Under the pieces are notes generated by a model that worked only from the letters and a program-made list of their open reading frames with translations, was not told where the DNA came from and did not search any database. This document shows, in pieces, positions 11,803 through 22,999 of a stretch of DNA of 64,000 bases. A program made the translations under genes and the position numbers. This DNA is from Symsagittifera roscoffensis. Its lineage: Eukaryota; Xenacoelomorpha; Acoela; Convolutidae. Position 1 is the first letter of the stretch. Every line of letters begins with the position of its first letter. Location of the stretch: the NCBI RefSeq assembly GCF_963678635.1, contig NC_087062.1, positions 28,670,833 through 28,734,832 on the forward strand, given 5' to 3'.

Positions 11803-11975
11803 AGGGGCGGATTTTGAGGAAGAGCAGACGCCCCCCCCCCCCCCTCAGGGATTCGACCGCATGCCGACCCAAGTCCCCCTTTGTACTAATTTGAGATATC
11901 CATTTTTGGCTGACTGACCCCAAAATTTTCAGTCAACTCAGAAAGTCATTTTGATCGACCTAAAAGAAAAGGCTG
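11803..11975 (+). repeat. Truncated copy of the hAT-like MITE, with poly-C tract
   Basis: TAGGGGCGGATTTTGAGG, a C run of about 15-16 nt, TCAGGGATTCGACC, CCGACCCAAGTCCCCCTTTG and TTTTTGGCTGACTGACCCC match in order the left half of the MITE at 22618-22991. The right half is missing. Confidence 0.5.
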
Positions 11976-11987
11976 ACTTGTTTTCGT

Positions 11988-12407
11988 CGGGTGCCGGACA
12001 TCAAGCCGACGGACTTCAAGCCGAATCGTATAATAAGGGACTTCAAGCCGAACACTTTGTCAAAAGGTTATGAAATATGATTAATTTGAAAACTGTTATT
12101 GGCTTTTTTGTTGTTTTTGAGCCTCTAATTGATGTTTAGGAATATAAAAAATTAAAACATTGTTCATGGGGTTTTTCATGTTTATAATTTATGCATTTCA
12201 AAATCCGCCTGATCTAACTTTCTGATGTCACTTTTAAGTGGTGCATTGTCATGATGAACGCTTATGCTGAACTAAACTTGCCTATTTTTTTTTCGAAATA
12301 AACATTTTAATGATAAAAATTTAGCGTTTTTATGTGCTTGTAATGTTTAAATTTCGGCTTGAAGTCCCGTCGGCTTGAAGTCCCGTCGGCTTGTTGTCCT
12401 AGACCCG
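11988..12407. mobile_element. MITE with duplicated terminal inverted repeats
   Basis: Left end GGGTGCCGGACATCAAGCCG, then a second GGACTTCAAGCCGAA. The right end reads TTCGGCTTGAAGTCCCGTCG and repeats GGCTTGAAGTCCCGTCGG before GGCTTGTTGTCCTAGACCCG. The ends are inverted complements and each carries two or three copies of the GACTTCAAGCCGA motif. TTTTCGTC (11981-11988 and 12408-12415) flanks it as a 7-8 bp target-site duplication, and the flanks rejoin into a neighbouring repeat unit. The interior is AT-rich and noncoding. Superfamily not assigned. Confidence 0.65.
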
Positions 12408-12715
12408 TTTTCGTCTTAGTTTTGGCTTTGTTTTTACCATCCAACTAAATCGCTTATTTGAATATTTTTCAGCCTTATAGTTGCCCTTAGTGTTCTGAAT
12501 TACCTCAGCTATTTCTTACCCCTCAAGAAAATCCTAGATCCTCCCCGGTTTACCTTATGTCGTCTTGGTGTTCGCTTTGTTTTTACCATCCAACTAAAGC
12601 GCTTATTTGAATTTAATTATTTTTTTTCAACCTTATAGTTGTTCTTAGTGTTCTGATTACCTCAGCTATTTCTTACACCTCGAGAAAGTCCTAGATCCTC
12701 CCCTGCGTCCATCAA
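12408..12715 (+). repeat. Two tandem units of a roughly 150-bp repeat
   Basis: Units at about 12408-12558 and 12559-12715 share TTTGTTTTTACCATCCAACT, CCTTATAGTTG, TTAGTGTTCTGA, CCTCAGCTATTTCTTAC and an ending AAATCCTAGATCCTCCCC that resembles the right end of the hAT-like MITE. A third, partial unit lies at 13403-13505. The upstream MITE is inserted at the boundary of the first unit. Confidence 0.55.
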
Positions 12716-12906
12716 TGGTTACAAGAAATGTACATCGTGGAGTATATATATATCGAAAATGGTGAGATAATCAATGTGTATAGTGTTTCCTTGTAGTTGA
12801 TAACTTTGTTTAATATCCATGATGTTGCTTTCTGTTGGACTTTTTCTATTTCCTAATTTTGTTTTTGATGAGTACGATACCTGCGACGGATATGAGATAA
12901 CATGAA

Positions 12907-13330
12907 CTACATGAAAAACGTAGGCGTGTAATTTGGTATCGCAATTATTTCAATATGAGATGGTTCTTCAAGGTTGAAGAATGCGCCCAAGGCTTTGTAT
13001 ACGCTTCGTTTGATGTTTTCGGTCCATGAGAGATTTTTCGACATGAGTACATCTAGGCACTTCTGGATGTTGACGGCATCAAGTTTTGTCTTTTTTTTGT
13101 TTTGTGGTTCAGAGTCTCCTTTTATGCAATAAACTTTGCTCTTTCCACCGTTCAAGCCCATTTCAATTTGCTGACTCCATTTCGTAATACACTTTGCCAG
13201 TGCTTCAGCCTTGTTGCTGTTGCTAGCAATAACTTTGAAGTCGTCTACATATCCGAAGGACGTTGGCGGGGTCACTGAGTCGGGGAGATCGTTTACAAAA
13301 TTCAGGAACAAGGAAACCAGTGGGGAAATA
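12907..13330 (-). pseudogene. Reverse-transcriptase fragment of a CR1-like LINE
   Basis: The minus frame reads FLNFVNDLPD, then SFGYVDDFKVI, the RT catalytic box with Val in place of the usual Ala of YADD. It then runs through a palm/thumb-like stretch with NLSWTENIKRS and KALGAFF. The same layout (INDLPE, FGYADDF, LSWKENC, KAMGALF) is seen in the LINE at 42.2-47.3 kb. The fingers region and everything 5' of the GVPQG box is lost, and the C terminus is missing. A dead, truncated copy. Confidence 0.7.
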
Positions 13331-13402
13331 CACCAAATTTTTGTAATGATATTTCTTTGGTATTTTTTAAAATTTTTTATCGCTTTCTGTTTACTTTTCG
13401 CG

Positions 13403-13505
13403 GCTTAGTTTTCGCTTTGTTTTTACCGTCTAACTAAATTGCTTATTTTAATTTTAGTTTTTTTTCAACCTTATAGTTGCCCTTAGTGTTCTGATTTACC
13501 TCTTT
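13403..13505 (+). repeat. Third, partial unit of the roughly 150-bp repeat
   Basis: TTTGTTTTTACCGTCTAACT followed by CCTTATAGTTGCCCTTAGTG matches the tandem units at 12408-12715. It is separated from them by the RT fragment, suggesting the RT piece landed inside the array. Confidence 0.45.
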
Positions 13506-14220
13506 TCTTTGTAATTTTTTTAACCTTGACATCGTAATTATTCCTTTTTTTTCGATTTATTCTGCCTTCAAAACTTTATTCTGCCTGTTGGATTAAAAAC
13601 TTTTTGATCTTATTTTGGGTCGTTTGAATGAAAGCATTTTTTTATGCTCATTTCTGGGTTGCGAAAAACTTTAAGTGTCCTAACAGAAATATAAATCAAG
13701 TTTTCCATAACAATTGTTTTATCGCCTTTTTTTCACTGTTGTTTCGGATTGATAGTTTTTGGCCAATATAATATGGGTTTATCGGCCTCATATTGCGTAC
13801 TGATGAGCAAAAAAAAATGTGTGCAAGCGTGTCTCTGTTTTGAGGGCGAGGGGGCTTAATAACTTTTTTAAAAAATTTTCATCTTTTTTTTAGGCTTTAA
13901 AGTTTCGGGCTATATCATATTGGCATAGTTGTCTCATATTGTTTCATTTGACAAGCCAGTAATGTTTTTTGATTGTTTTGAGTTAGAGGGGACTTCTTAC
14001 GTCTTAAATTATATTGGTCTTTTGGCCTAAAAAGTTTCTGCCAAGGCTTTGTAAATTGTCTTCCGACGCTAATTTCGTATTCTCATGTCTCGGCATGTTT
14101 TTGCTTCAAAACTAGCCGTATTCATTAAGATAGATTTAATTTTTTCGACGTTTTTTGAATTTTTTCCCGATTTTCTCGTGTTGTGTCGCAAGTGGTGCGA
14201 AGCTCAGCTTCGTCTCAGTT
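13506..14220 (+). repeat. Long T-rich member of the hairpin-tail repeat group
   Basis: The segment with TTATCGGCCTCATATTGCGT, GAGCAAAAAAAAATGTGTG and GAGGGGGCTTAATAACTTTT has a clear homologue at about 54640-55290. Both end in the family-A tail (14183-14220: TGTCGCAAGTGGTGCGAAGC then TCAGCTTCGTCTC). About 0.5-0.7 kb, noncoding. Confidence 0.5.
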
Positions 14221-17200
14221 CATTTTAATCTTAGAATGTTTTTATGGAGATAGTGGAGAAGAGTGAAAAGGGGAGAGAATTCTGCTGCTCGTTGTGAAGA
14301 AATTACACCGTCTGTCGTCCGTAGGAGATGTCTATCTGGACAATGGCTGATTATCTGACTTGCTGTTCAAAGTATTTAGTTATTTTACGGAACTATGTTA
14401 CTGAAAAATTTAAAATTTTGAGTGACTCGAAAATTTACAATTTGATAATAGAGATTTGATTTTTGAGAAAAAATAATTGAATAGAAGGGAGATATTCAAC
14501 CCTCTGTTGGGCAAAAAGTTAGAGTCAACTGAAAATGCAAGCCTGCTCATCCGAAACGAAGTTAGTTTAAATTGTTCTGCATCTGCGCTTTAGACTTCAG
14601 TCCTCTGTTAATCTCTTATCCTCCAGGAGACAGACATTCGCAATGTTCTTGATTTCTTCATTTTGAAAAATCAATTTTCATTTTATTTGGGGGGAACTCA
14701 TTATTTTTTCACCTGCTTTAGTTACTAAACATTCAGAGCAGAGGGGGATTCATCTGTTTTCACAGCCAAAACAATTGGCACACTCCGCATGACTGGCGTC
14801 GTGGATAAATATTAAGCTCACTTGATCATCCGTTAATTTTTACTAAAAATCGTCTCCTTTTTAGAAGGTTGATATCAAATTAAGAATAAAAAAATTTGAC
14901 AATAAAAAAAAAGTTGACAAAAGTTTTAAGCTAGTCGTTGAATCGAAATCTGATTCATATACTACGTTTAAATTGCTTCTTATACCAATTTTAAATTCTT
15001 ATCTTAAGGTGTGTCAACTTACCAGTTGACTCTTTTCTTTTCGTTTTTTTTTGCTGCAATTTTAAAACTCGATTTTGAATCTTCGCCGCTGTTCAGTGGC
15101 ATTTTTGTTCCCCAGATATATTAATCATTCATATTTAATTTTTCATTTAAAGCAGGTAATATTTACTTTTTTAAGCCCTGAGTATTTTATGCTACTTGCT
15201 TTAAAACAAGCTAATCACTAGGTTTTGTACGAAATCTTTTTTTGTCGTTAGATTTTTTTTAGTCAAGGCCATCCTACACTGAACCAGCTCATACTACTAG
15301 ATTACCTAAAAGGAAACATCCATTATTTTTGACAGTAATTATCAACGGACCATATTGGTCAATTCTTCGTAGATTTCACATTGTTATCAAAGATTGTATG
15401 CAAAAAGCGCCAAAACCTGTTTTCCTGAAAAAAATATTCAGTCTCGCCGAAAAATACTCGAACTGCTATTTTAGCAATCTTAAAAAACTGTTCCATCTGA
15501 ATACAAAGAGTTAGAGAGTTTTTTTTTGGTAGGAAGGTACCTAGTTGTATTTTTTTGTAAGTGCCATAAGTAGATTTAATGGACCGAGGTTTTCTAAAAC
15601 CTTTTTCGGGTTAGATGGCTGAGAATTTTTCGTGAACTGCACTGCTGTAGAGAACTTAGTTTAAATCATAAAAGTCATCTGTTAAGTTGACTTTTCTTAA
15701 TTGTTTTGCCAAATTTGATCGCGTTAAATCGTGTGCAATTGCCTAATGAACACTCGAAAAATTTTTGAAACCTGTCTTTTCTGAAAATGAACTCGTGTTG
15801 CTAGTTGAACGATAGCTTGACTCTGTCATGAAAATTGTCCTTTATGGTGTTTTTGTCTTTTTGCGAAAGTATTGTTGGAAAAATCTAAGTTATTTACACC
15901 GGACAAAATGTTTGCTAGCAGTTAAGGGTCCTTTCTTTTTTCTTGCTCGGAAAGTAAGCTTTGCTGAGACATTTTTTGTTGGAAAAAAAGTTTTTAAATT
16001 TAGAAGGTCGGCTTCGGCGCTCTTGGCTTATTTTTTTTTCAAAGTAGGGGCTCAGACAACTCTCAGTTACCGCTTCTCAGAAATACAAGCGAAATAGAAA
16101 GCTATGGAAATCAAATATCAGATATGCCAGCGAAATAAGTTTTACCTATTCTCAATAAAAGTATTCCAGTTTTCTCAAATTGGGTTAATTTTAACAAAAA
16201 AAGTTCCATAAATTGTTCTACAAATTCAAAGAGCTTTAAGGTCATCTATTTTTTTCGAAATTCAAAAATTGAAAGTCAGTTAGCTATGTTGGAAATGTTC
16301 AATTTTTTCATTTCTGTGGTAAAATTCACTTTTAAATCTTGTAAAAAAGAGTCTATGTTAAATAAATAGGATTTGAAAAAGTTGAAAGCGTAAATTAGAA
16401 TCGTGTCAAATTCAGGATTTTTGTAGTCATTTTTCTTTAATCAAAAAGGTCAAGTTTCTGGCATTTTCTTTGAGTATATTTGGTTCCTTTAATAGTAAAA
16501 TGCAATTTTAGACAGGTTCAGTTGGGTGATTAATGGAATATAAGGAAATCTTCGATCCTTCTTGAGTCTCCGTTTTTTCTTGGAAAGGTGCTTGCACTGT
16601 GTTCTCCTTGTTTTTTTTTCATGTAGTGCAAAATTTCAAGTAACTACTGAAGTGAAAATAGGTTGTAAGATGCTGCAAGCTTTACTTTGCCAAAGTGCAG
16701 CTAGTCACTGTTGATTTTGTGGTTTAATGCCTGTAGTAGAAAGACAAAAGCATCTATTATGAACTTCACGAAAAAGAAAGATGCAAATCCTGTTGAGCTT
16801 TTTCTACGAACTATTATTTTATCCCTAAAATACGAGTATAATGCTTTTTCCAAAAGCAAGAAGAAATAATAAAGTCACAATATAAATTTTCAGTTTTCAG
16901 TTAGCCGAACGGACTAATTTAGTCGGGAAAGAAATACTGTTAAGCCCTAGCTAAGGACTTAAAAAGTTATGAAAGTACGCCTTTCAGTTCTAAAATACCG
17001 AAAATTGAATTAAAAATGTATAAGAAAATTATGAAAATTGTTGGCATCAAGTAAAATTTTTCCGAACCTATTTAAATTTTTCTTTAGAGTTTAAATTTTT
17101 CTTCAGTTTGTTTTTAGCAGTTTTTCTGTCATTTTTGGGGACTTGTCGCGATTTTGTGAAAAGAATTTCAAAGCATTTTTTTGGGCATATCTATTTGCTA

Positions 17201-19189
17201 CAAAACTTCATCAAACTTGTCGTGGAAATTTAGATTATTTGCTTTTTCCGCAGAACTGTGTATGTGAAATTAATTGATATGAGTAAACTCTGTACTTTGG
17301 TGGCAGATCGAATATCGGCGGAGCAATATGATTTTTTAAATTTAAATTAAAATTTTTCATTCAAATTGAGAGGGCTCATAATTTCATATTTAAATAAATT
17401 GATTGAAATTTAAATGAAAATTTAAATTAATTTGAGTTTTTTTTTCAAATGGACAGCACTGCTCCTTTACATAATCTATATCCGTTTATAACCTTTACCC
17501 CGAACTCACTCACCCCCAAAGCTATGATTGGTAGAACGAGGCGACGTTTCTTTAGTCTCTTAGAGGTATTTCTGGTCAGAATATAGCCGGGCTAAAAATC
17601 ATGGGCTTTTAAGCGAGACAATTAGTGTATTTGAAATTGTGGAGCGGTCCAGCGGATTGATTTTTCAAGAGGCAAATCGAGAGTCCGGGACATAAAGAAG
17701 CTATTGAAAAGAGTCATTTTTTGCTTAGATGAGTTTTATAATCGATCTTTTGGTCTGAAAATCTGTTATGAATGACTTCATATGTTGGGAGAAAACTTTT
17801 GGGGTTGGTGATCGGTGATTTTGTCGATGCACAGCATCTCCAGACTTGTAATCTTGGGTACTGTTTTTCATCTTGCAGTTTTCTGCAACACTGAATCTGC
17901 CTTCATCTTTCTGGATTCCGAAAAAACTAGAATGGAAAATTACTCAAAATTTTTGGCTGCAAGAGACAAAAAGTTCTAGAATACAACTTGAGTCTCTCCC
18001 GATAGAAGCAGAATAGGCGAGTCGCTTATCTGGAATTTTTTTAAATCTAATTCTTACACACGACGGACGAAAAGCTTGCTAGGAATGAAGGGTACTTCAA
18101 TTTTCTGACTAATGAAGTAAAATAAAACTCGCTGACAATTATTTTATAGAAAGAAAGTGCTGAATTTAGAACAGCGGCTCAAGGCCTTCAGTTTATTATC
18201 TGAACGAAAAAATAGAATTTAGGCATATTTGAGAATCGTAGTAAAATAGGTCAATTGGAAAACAGTTTTTGAAAAAGTCTCAAAAATCAAAAATTTCAAA
18301 CCGGTTTTTCTCGACGCTGTGAAAATTTTTTTTGAAATGTCTGTCGAATCACGACTGAAAGGGCTTGAATCTGATATATCACTCAGCCCAGTCTGATCAA
18401 TATTTGTAGTACCTGATTTTGCATGGAAAAGAAAAAGCAAAAAAAAAACTGAAACGCCCGAATACAAAGTTTCTCCCTATCAAAGTCAATGAGCACACGC
18501 ACTTTCAATCACAAAACGAAAGTCTCACATCTGAATGATCTGAGAATTTTTTGTTGCCTCGGTAAATATTAGGAATTTTTAAGTCAGGGTTTTCTATCAC
18601 AGTAGATGATTCAAAAGGGACAAATTTTTTGGTAGTGGATTTCTGAGGAGTATTTTTTGAGAAGCATCTTCTGGAGCATTTTCGCGACTCATTAACACGT
18701 TCCATGAGATTTTTCTCTGAGTTTTTGTAATTTATTTAGCTTGTGTCCGTGTTTTTTATTAACTACCGATAATGATTAACAGTTCTCACAAATACAACGA
18801 CACTGAGAGAAATCAGTAAAACCCTGAGACGAATCTCAATTTTCAAATTCAATGTTTTCACCTGAGAAACTAATATCACAGAAACTGAAAGGAATTAAGT
18901 TAACGATATACCAAAAGTAAGCTGTAATAAATCTATATCAATAGGACTTAAAAATTTTGAAACAAAGAAAAATTCGAGAACACAACGAGGAAAATCACGA
19001 TTTTTTAACAAAAGCACTTTGTTAAAAAAATAAATGACACCAGAACAGGGAAGAAAGGACCAAAAATATATGTATTAAAACAGGGCTATAACAATTGGCT
19101 ATCAATAGAATCAAATTTTTCGAAAACATTTGCTTGCTACTGTTTATATCATTCAAATCGTAAATGACATAAATTGACTTTCGAGACCA
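14221..19189. other. Long noncoding region with repeat fragments
   Basis: AT-rich; no gene supported. About 16090-16360 is a diverged piece of the repeat family also seen near 24062-24380 (shared TCTCAAATTGGGTTA and TTTTTTTCGAAATTCAAAAA-type stretches). About 17330-17450 is especially A/T-rich. Short open frames here lack motifs and are probably chance. Confidence 0.4.
18270..18478. repeat. Dispersed repeat, homologous to 29982-30181
   Basis: Shared in order with 29982-30181: AAATCAAARATTTCAAA, TTTTTCTCG, GAATCACGRCTRAAA, GATATATCA, TGGAAAA and CGAATRCAAAGTT with CTCC. About 200 bp, moderately diverged, noncoding. Confidence 0.5.
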
Positions 19190-22170
19190 ATTCTACGCCT
19201 CGGCTCGTTTTGCCCATAAGTAATACGGGGACGCATCCTCATAACTAGCTCGGAATGTCCCTCCCCATCTTGAGGCTCCTCGGTCTGAACACGGTCTGGA
19301 AATAGATTGCTTCCGCGCCATCCCGGCCACGCTTATGCCCCGCGACATAATTCCCTTGTGGGACCTCTTCGTCGTCCCCATACTCGTAAATTTGTACAGC
19401 GAGGACTTCCGCCAAAATGTGCAAATCCGATTCGAGAAATCCTCGGTTCAATAGCGATAACTTAAAGTCAAAAGGGGGTTAAAAGAAGGATTGGGACCGG
19501 AACGGTTGATTCTGCTTCTGTTCTCCGAGTGTTTTCTAGACCTACGTGGAAACGGCGTTTTTCCTGGTGGGTAGATAATGTTAGCAGTCCAGAAAAAAAG
19601 GCTTGGGGCGGGCGCACTCGGTGTGAATTGGCTCGTGCGTAGTCGGATTTATTGTTCCGCAGTCCTCAGTGTGGAATGGGTTTTTGCCCATAGTCAAACC
19701 CAGCCGCTCGCAGAACTGGCGTCGGGTCTCGAGGCTATGGTGTTTCATTGGGTCGTCACTTAACAAAACCGCCAGTGTTTTTTCGCATTTTTCTCAACTG
19801 AGGCTAATTTTTCTGCAGAGACTGCAAAAAATTAGACTGGCCTTGCGTTCGTTCAGAACGTACGTTCGTTCAGTGCGTACGTTCGTTCAGAACAATTTTC
19901 CCGTCCCGGTACAAATTCTGTGATTATAAATAAATACCAGGAAGCTTTACACTGGAACGTCGCCTTCTCTACCCTACTTAAATCAGGGGATAACCTCCTT
20001 ACGCTCGGGCTTACCCTTGTGGTATTTAATGATAGATTTGTAAGTTTCATACTCCATGACTGAAGGCTATTTAGTGCATTATAGTAAATCCAATGTGTAG
20101 TACTTAGCTCGGTATTGACGAATCAGTACGATAAGTAGAAAGTTAAACAAAGTCAAGTCCAAAATAAGTTCCAACCTTCAAAGATACAGTCTATCCCATG
20201 GCTGAGGCCCAAGTGAAGTAAGATCCGCAACCCTCCCCCAAATGGAAACTAAGGAAGGTAACTTATAAGACTCATAGGATGGATACTAGAGACGATTTGA
20301 CCCGGGCATGCAAAAATCAGGATCCCTCGAACCCACCTGGGAAAAATGATAGCGGTTCCCGGAAGTGCAAATAGCCTATTATTACTCGGTAACTAGCGGT
20401 TGGAATGGGATTAAATTTTGGTTGGATATAAACCTAGTTGAGGGAAGCGTAAGTTCAGAACTCCAGCCTCCCTGGACATCTACTTCCGGTGTTATACCCA
20501 ATGCAAATAGTCCCCACCCCGACTTCCGGAGGAGATTTCTCGGCCCCCACTGAAGACAGGGAGACCAAACTCTGGGGTATGATAGACAGTGTCAAGGTAC
20601 ATGTATCACAATTTGAGCAGAATCGGACGGTTGGATTGGAAGTTATTAGCACTGGGGAAATACACCCCCCATAGAGAGGAAATGGGCATTTTACGAGCTA
20701 GGGCATATTGATTTTATGGAAGCAATATCCACTAGAACCCAAACCCGAAAAAGGACACCTTGTCGATAAAACCCCTCCTGCGACTCCCGGTGCTAATCGC
20801 CCTTTCCTGGGAAAAGTGATATGGACTTTTGAAATCGGAACCGGTCGCCCCACTTACATTTGGGAGGAACTTACCTTTTGGGAACTGAAGCACAAGCTGA
20901 AAGGGATGTCGCTTTTACATTGTAACCTTGAAGTGGTTGAACTGATTGAATTGGACTTGGTAAACATTGAGTCCAACTAAGCTCGGCGAATACGCTATTT
21001 TTTGAATATCAATCAGACTAAAGAAAAGTGGTCCCAGAAGAAATTGGCAGTAATGGGAGCATGGCGCGGGAAGTAGATCTCCTAAATAACATGAATGGAG
21101 GGGATATTTACTTAGTTCCCCGTAGATGACTTTTGAGTTCAATTTCACTCCTAATAAGCGAACTACGCTCCCCTGATAGCTAGGTCGGGATTAAAATAGA
21201 GTATAGATTGGAATTTTGAATGCTTGGAATGAATTAGCTACCCACAAAAGGGTCTCCTCCTACTCTCGGGAGGTCGGAACGTTAATGGGATATTTAAATA
21301 AAAGCCTTGGGAGATTGATTAGTTTAACATATCTTGGTTTAGAGGTGAAATTGGACTCGAGATTTGCACATTTTAGTTAGAGTACCTATAATGAACTTGG
21401 AATATAGGACTAGTCTCGTCAGAGAAAGGATTCCATTAATACTTTGCGAAAGCGGCAACAATGTAAATGTCAGGACTTATAGGGACGATCATAATTCTAA
21501 CTATAACTGAAACTCAAATAGAAAAACAAAGAGACTGATAAACAGCCTACCCTTAGGCAGAACGATAGTTGCTATTGAGAGAGTCGTTGGGTTCTCGTTG
21601 TTAGCTGAAAAGCGATAATTGCTATTGTGTAGAGTAATTGGTTCTCAGAGTTAGAGAACGAGAGATTGTGAAGTTAGAGAGATATGTTAAAGTACCTCAA
21701 AGGAATAGTGATCCGTAGACACTAATTTTAACAGATCGAACTAAATTGTTGCGTGGAATTACTGTGTGAGAGAGAATCATATAATTAAGTAAGTTGGGAG
21801 TTGAATTGCAATTAGGCAATTGTGCTGATAGATCGCGGAAACTTTCCTTTGATTAGATATTAGATTATATTCTGCCAACTTAAAGCCTCCTGCATTTAAA
21901 CTTATTTTATCTGAACTCAATTACCATTGGAAATTCTTGCACTTTCGAGCGGACTAAACAACCCTAAGAGCAGTACAAAAATGCGGCAAGTAACCGAATA
22001 CAGTACAGAATAGTTGCCACCAAGTTAACCCTGTGGATAGTAGTGAATCTCGGCGCCGCGCTGAATTCTTTACCCAAGAGACCACTTTGCGGTGCCACTA
22101 AGTTGTGAACGGACCCGGAGAAGTAATCTCTCAAATCTACAGTTTGCTTCTGAAAATGAGAAAGTTAACG
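19190..22170. other. GC-richer island without assignable genes
   Basis: Composition changes abruptly: 20281-20340 holds 32 G/C of 60, against 16 of 60 at 16201-16260 (hand counts), and the long T runs typical of the window disappear. Several short protein-like open frames exist, none recognised: minus 19581-19790 (ends FLDC, with Cys/His), minus 19245-19451, plus 20708-20980. Contained tandem duplications: a 17-bp unit at 19845-19892 and a roughly 50-bp pair at about 21561-21660. Candidates are an old LTR element, a viral insertion or an organelle-derived insert; I cannot choose. Confidence 0.45.
19845..19892 (+). repeat. Three copies of a 17-bp tandem repeat
   Basis: GCGTTCGTTCAGAA, then CGTACGTTCGTTCAGTG, then CGTACGTTCGTTCAGAA. 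The CGTACG core is self-complementary. Lies inside the GC-richer island. Confidence 0.8.
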
Positions 22171-22300
22171 TTTTAATTCAAAAGAAATGGCTCAAGTTGA
22201 CCTAGAAACAAAAATACAACCTAACGCTGCTGATTTTTAAAATTTTCCAGTGTTTTTAACCTAAGATTTTCAAAAAAGTTATTTTGTCAGAAAAAGTACT

Positions 22301-22409
22301 ATAAAGATAAGCCTACAAAAGTTGCTCTTTTCATACCATCCTCAAGTTATGAAAAGAGCAACTTTTTCTATTTCACGTTTTCATGAAATTTTGTAGGCTT
22401 ATCTTTATC
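22301..22409. repeat. Two-part foldback (inverted repeat)
   Basis: The outer arms ATAAAGATAAGCCTACAAAA and TTTTGTAGGCTTATCTTTAT are exact complements. The inner arms AGTTGCTCTTTTCAT and ATGAAAAGAGCAACT also pair exactly. The right side carries about 25 nt between its inner and outer arms that the left lacks, giving a hairpin with one large bulge. Could be a MITE remnant or a structured RNA. Confidence 0.7.
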
Positions 22410-22617
22410 AAATGTTGTTTGGGTTGCCTGTCTGTAATACTTCCAATCATAGCAATTTTTCATGAAAAAATTTTCTCGTACATAGCACCATATATGTTGC
22501 TGTATTATTTGTATTGTGAAAAAGTCAAAGTTCATTGAAAGCGTTTCTTGTTCCGAGGATACCTTTTCTGCATCAATTTTCCACTGCTTCTATTAATAGG
22601 ACCATATCTGTTGAGAC

Positions 22618-22991
22618 CACCAGTGAATTTAGGGGGCGTCGGACTCGCCCCCTCAGGGTTTCGACCCCCTACCGACCCAAAGGGCCCGCCCTTTGTATTA
22701 TTTTGATCAATTTTTGGCTGAATGGCCCTAAAATTTGCCTGACTAATTTTAAGGGGGAGCGCGCGCCGAAAAAATATTTTTTTTGGTCAAAATTTTCCAA
22801 AAGGTTCCTAAAAGCGCCATTTTGGCCAATTTTTTCAAAAACTTGCCTGCGGCGCAGAAAAAAAAGGTCAAAATGGGATCTTTATAGCGATTTGGGTGAA
22901 CTCAGAAATTTTTTTTGGTCAACATAAAAAAAGGTAGAAAAAACCTTTGAAAATCCGCCCCCCCCTCGAGAAAATCCTAGATCCGCCGCTG
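22618..22991. mobile_element. hAT-like MITE with 8-bp target-site duplication
   Basis: A 374-bp element flanked by GTTGAGAC at 22610-22617 and 22992-22999. The left end CACCAGTGAATTTAGG matches the reverse complement of the right end, CAGCGGCGGATCTAGG, at 11 of 16 positions. 8-bp duplications and CA-starting inverted ends fit the hAT superfamily. The interior has G/C runs (GGGGGCG, CCCGCCC) and no transposase ORF. Related fragments: 11803-11975 and the unit ends near 12540 and 12700. Confidence 0.75.
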
Positions 22992-22999
22992 GTTGAGAC

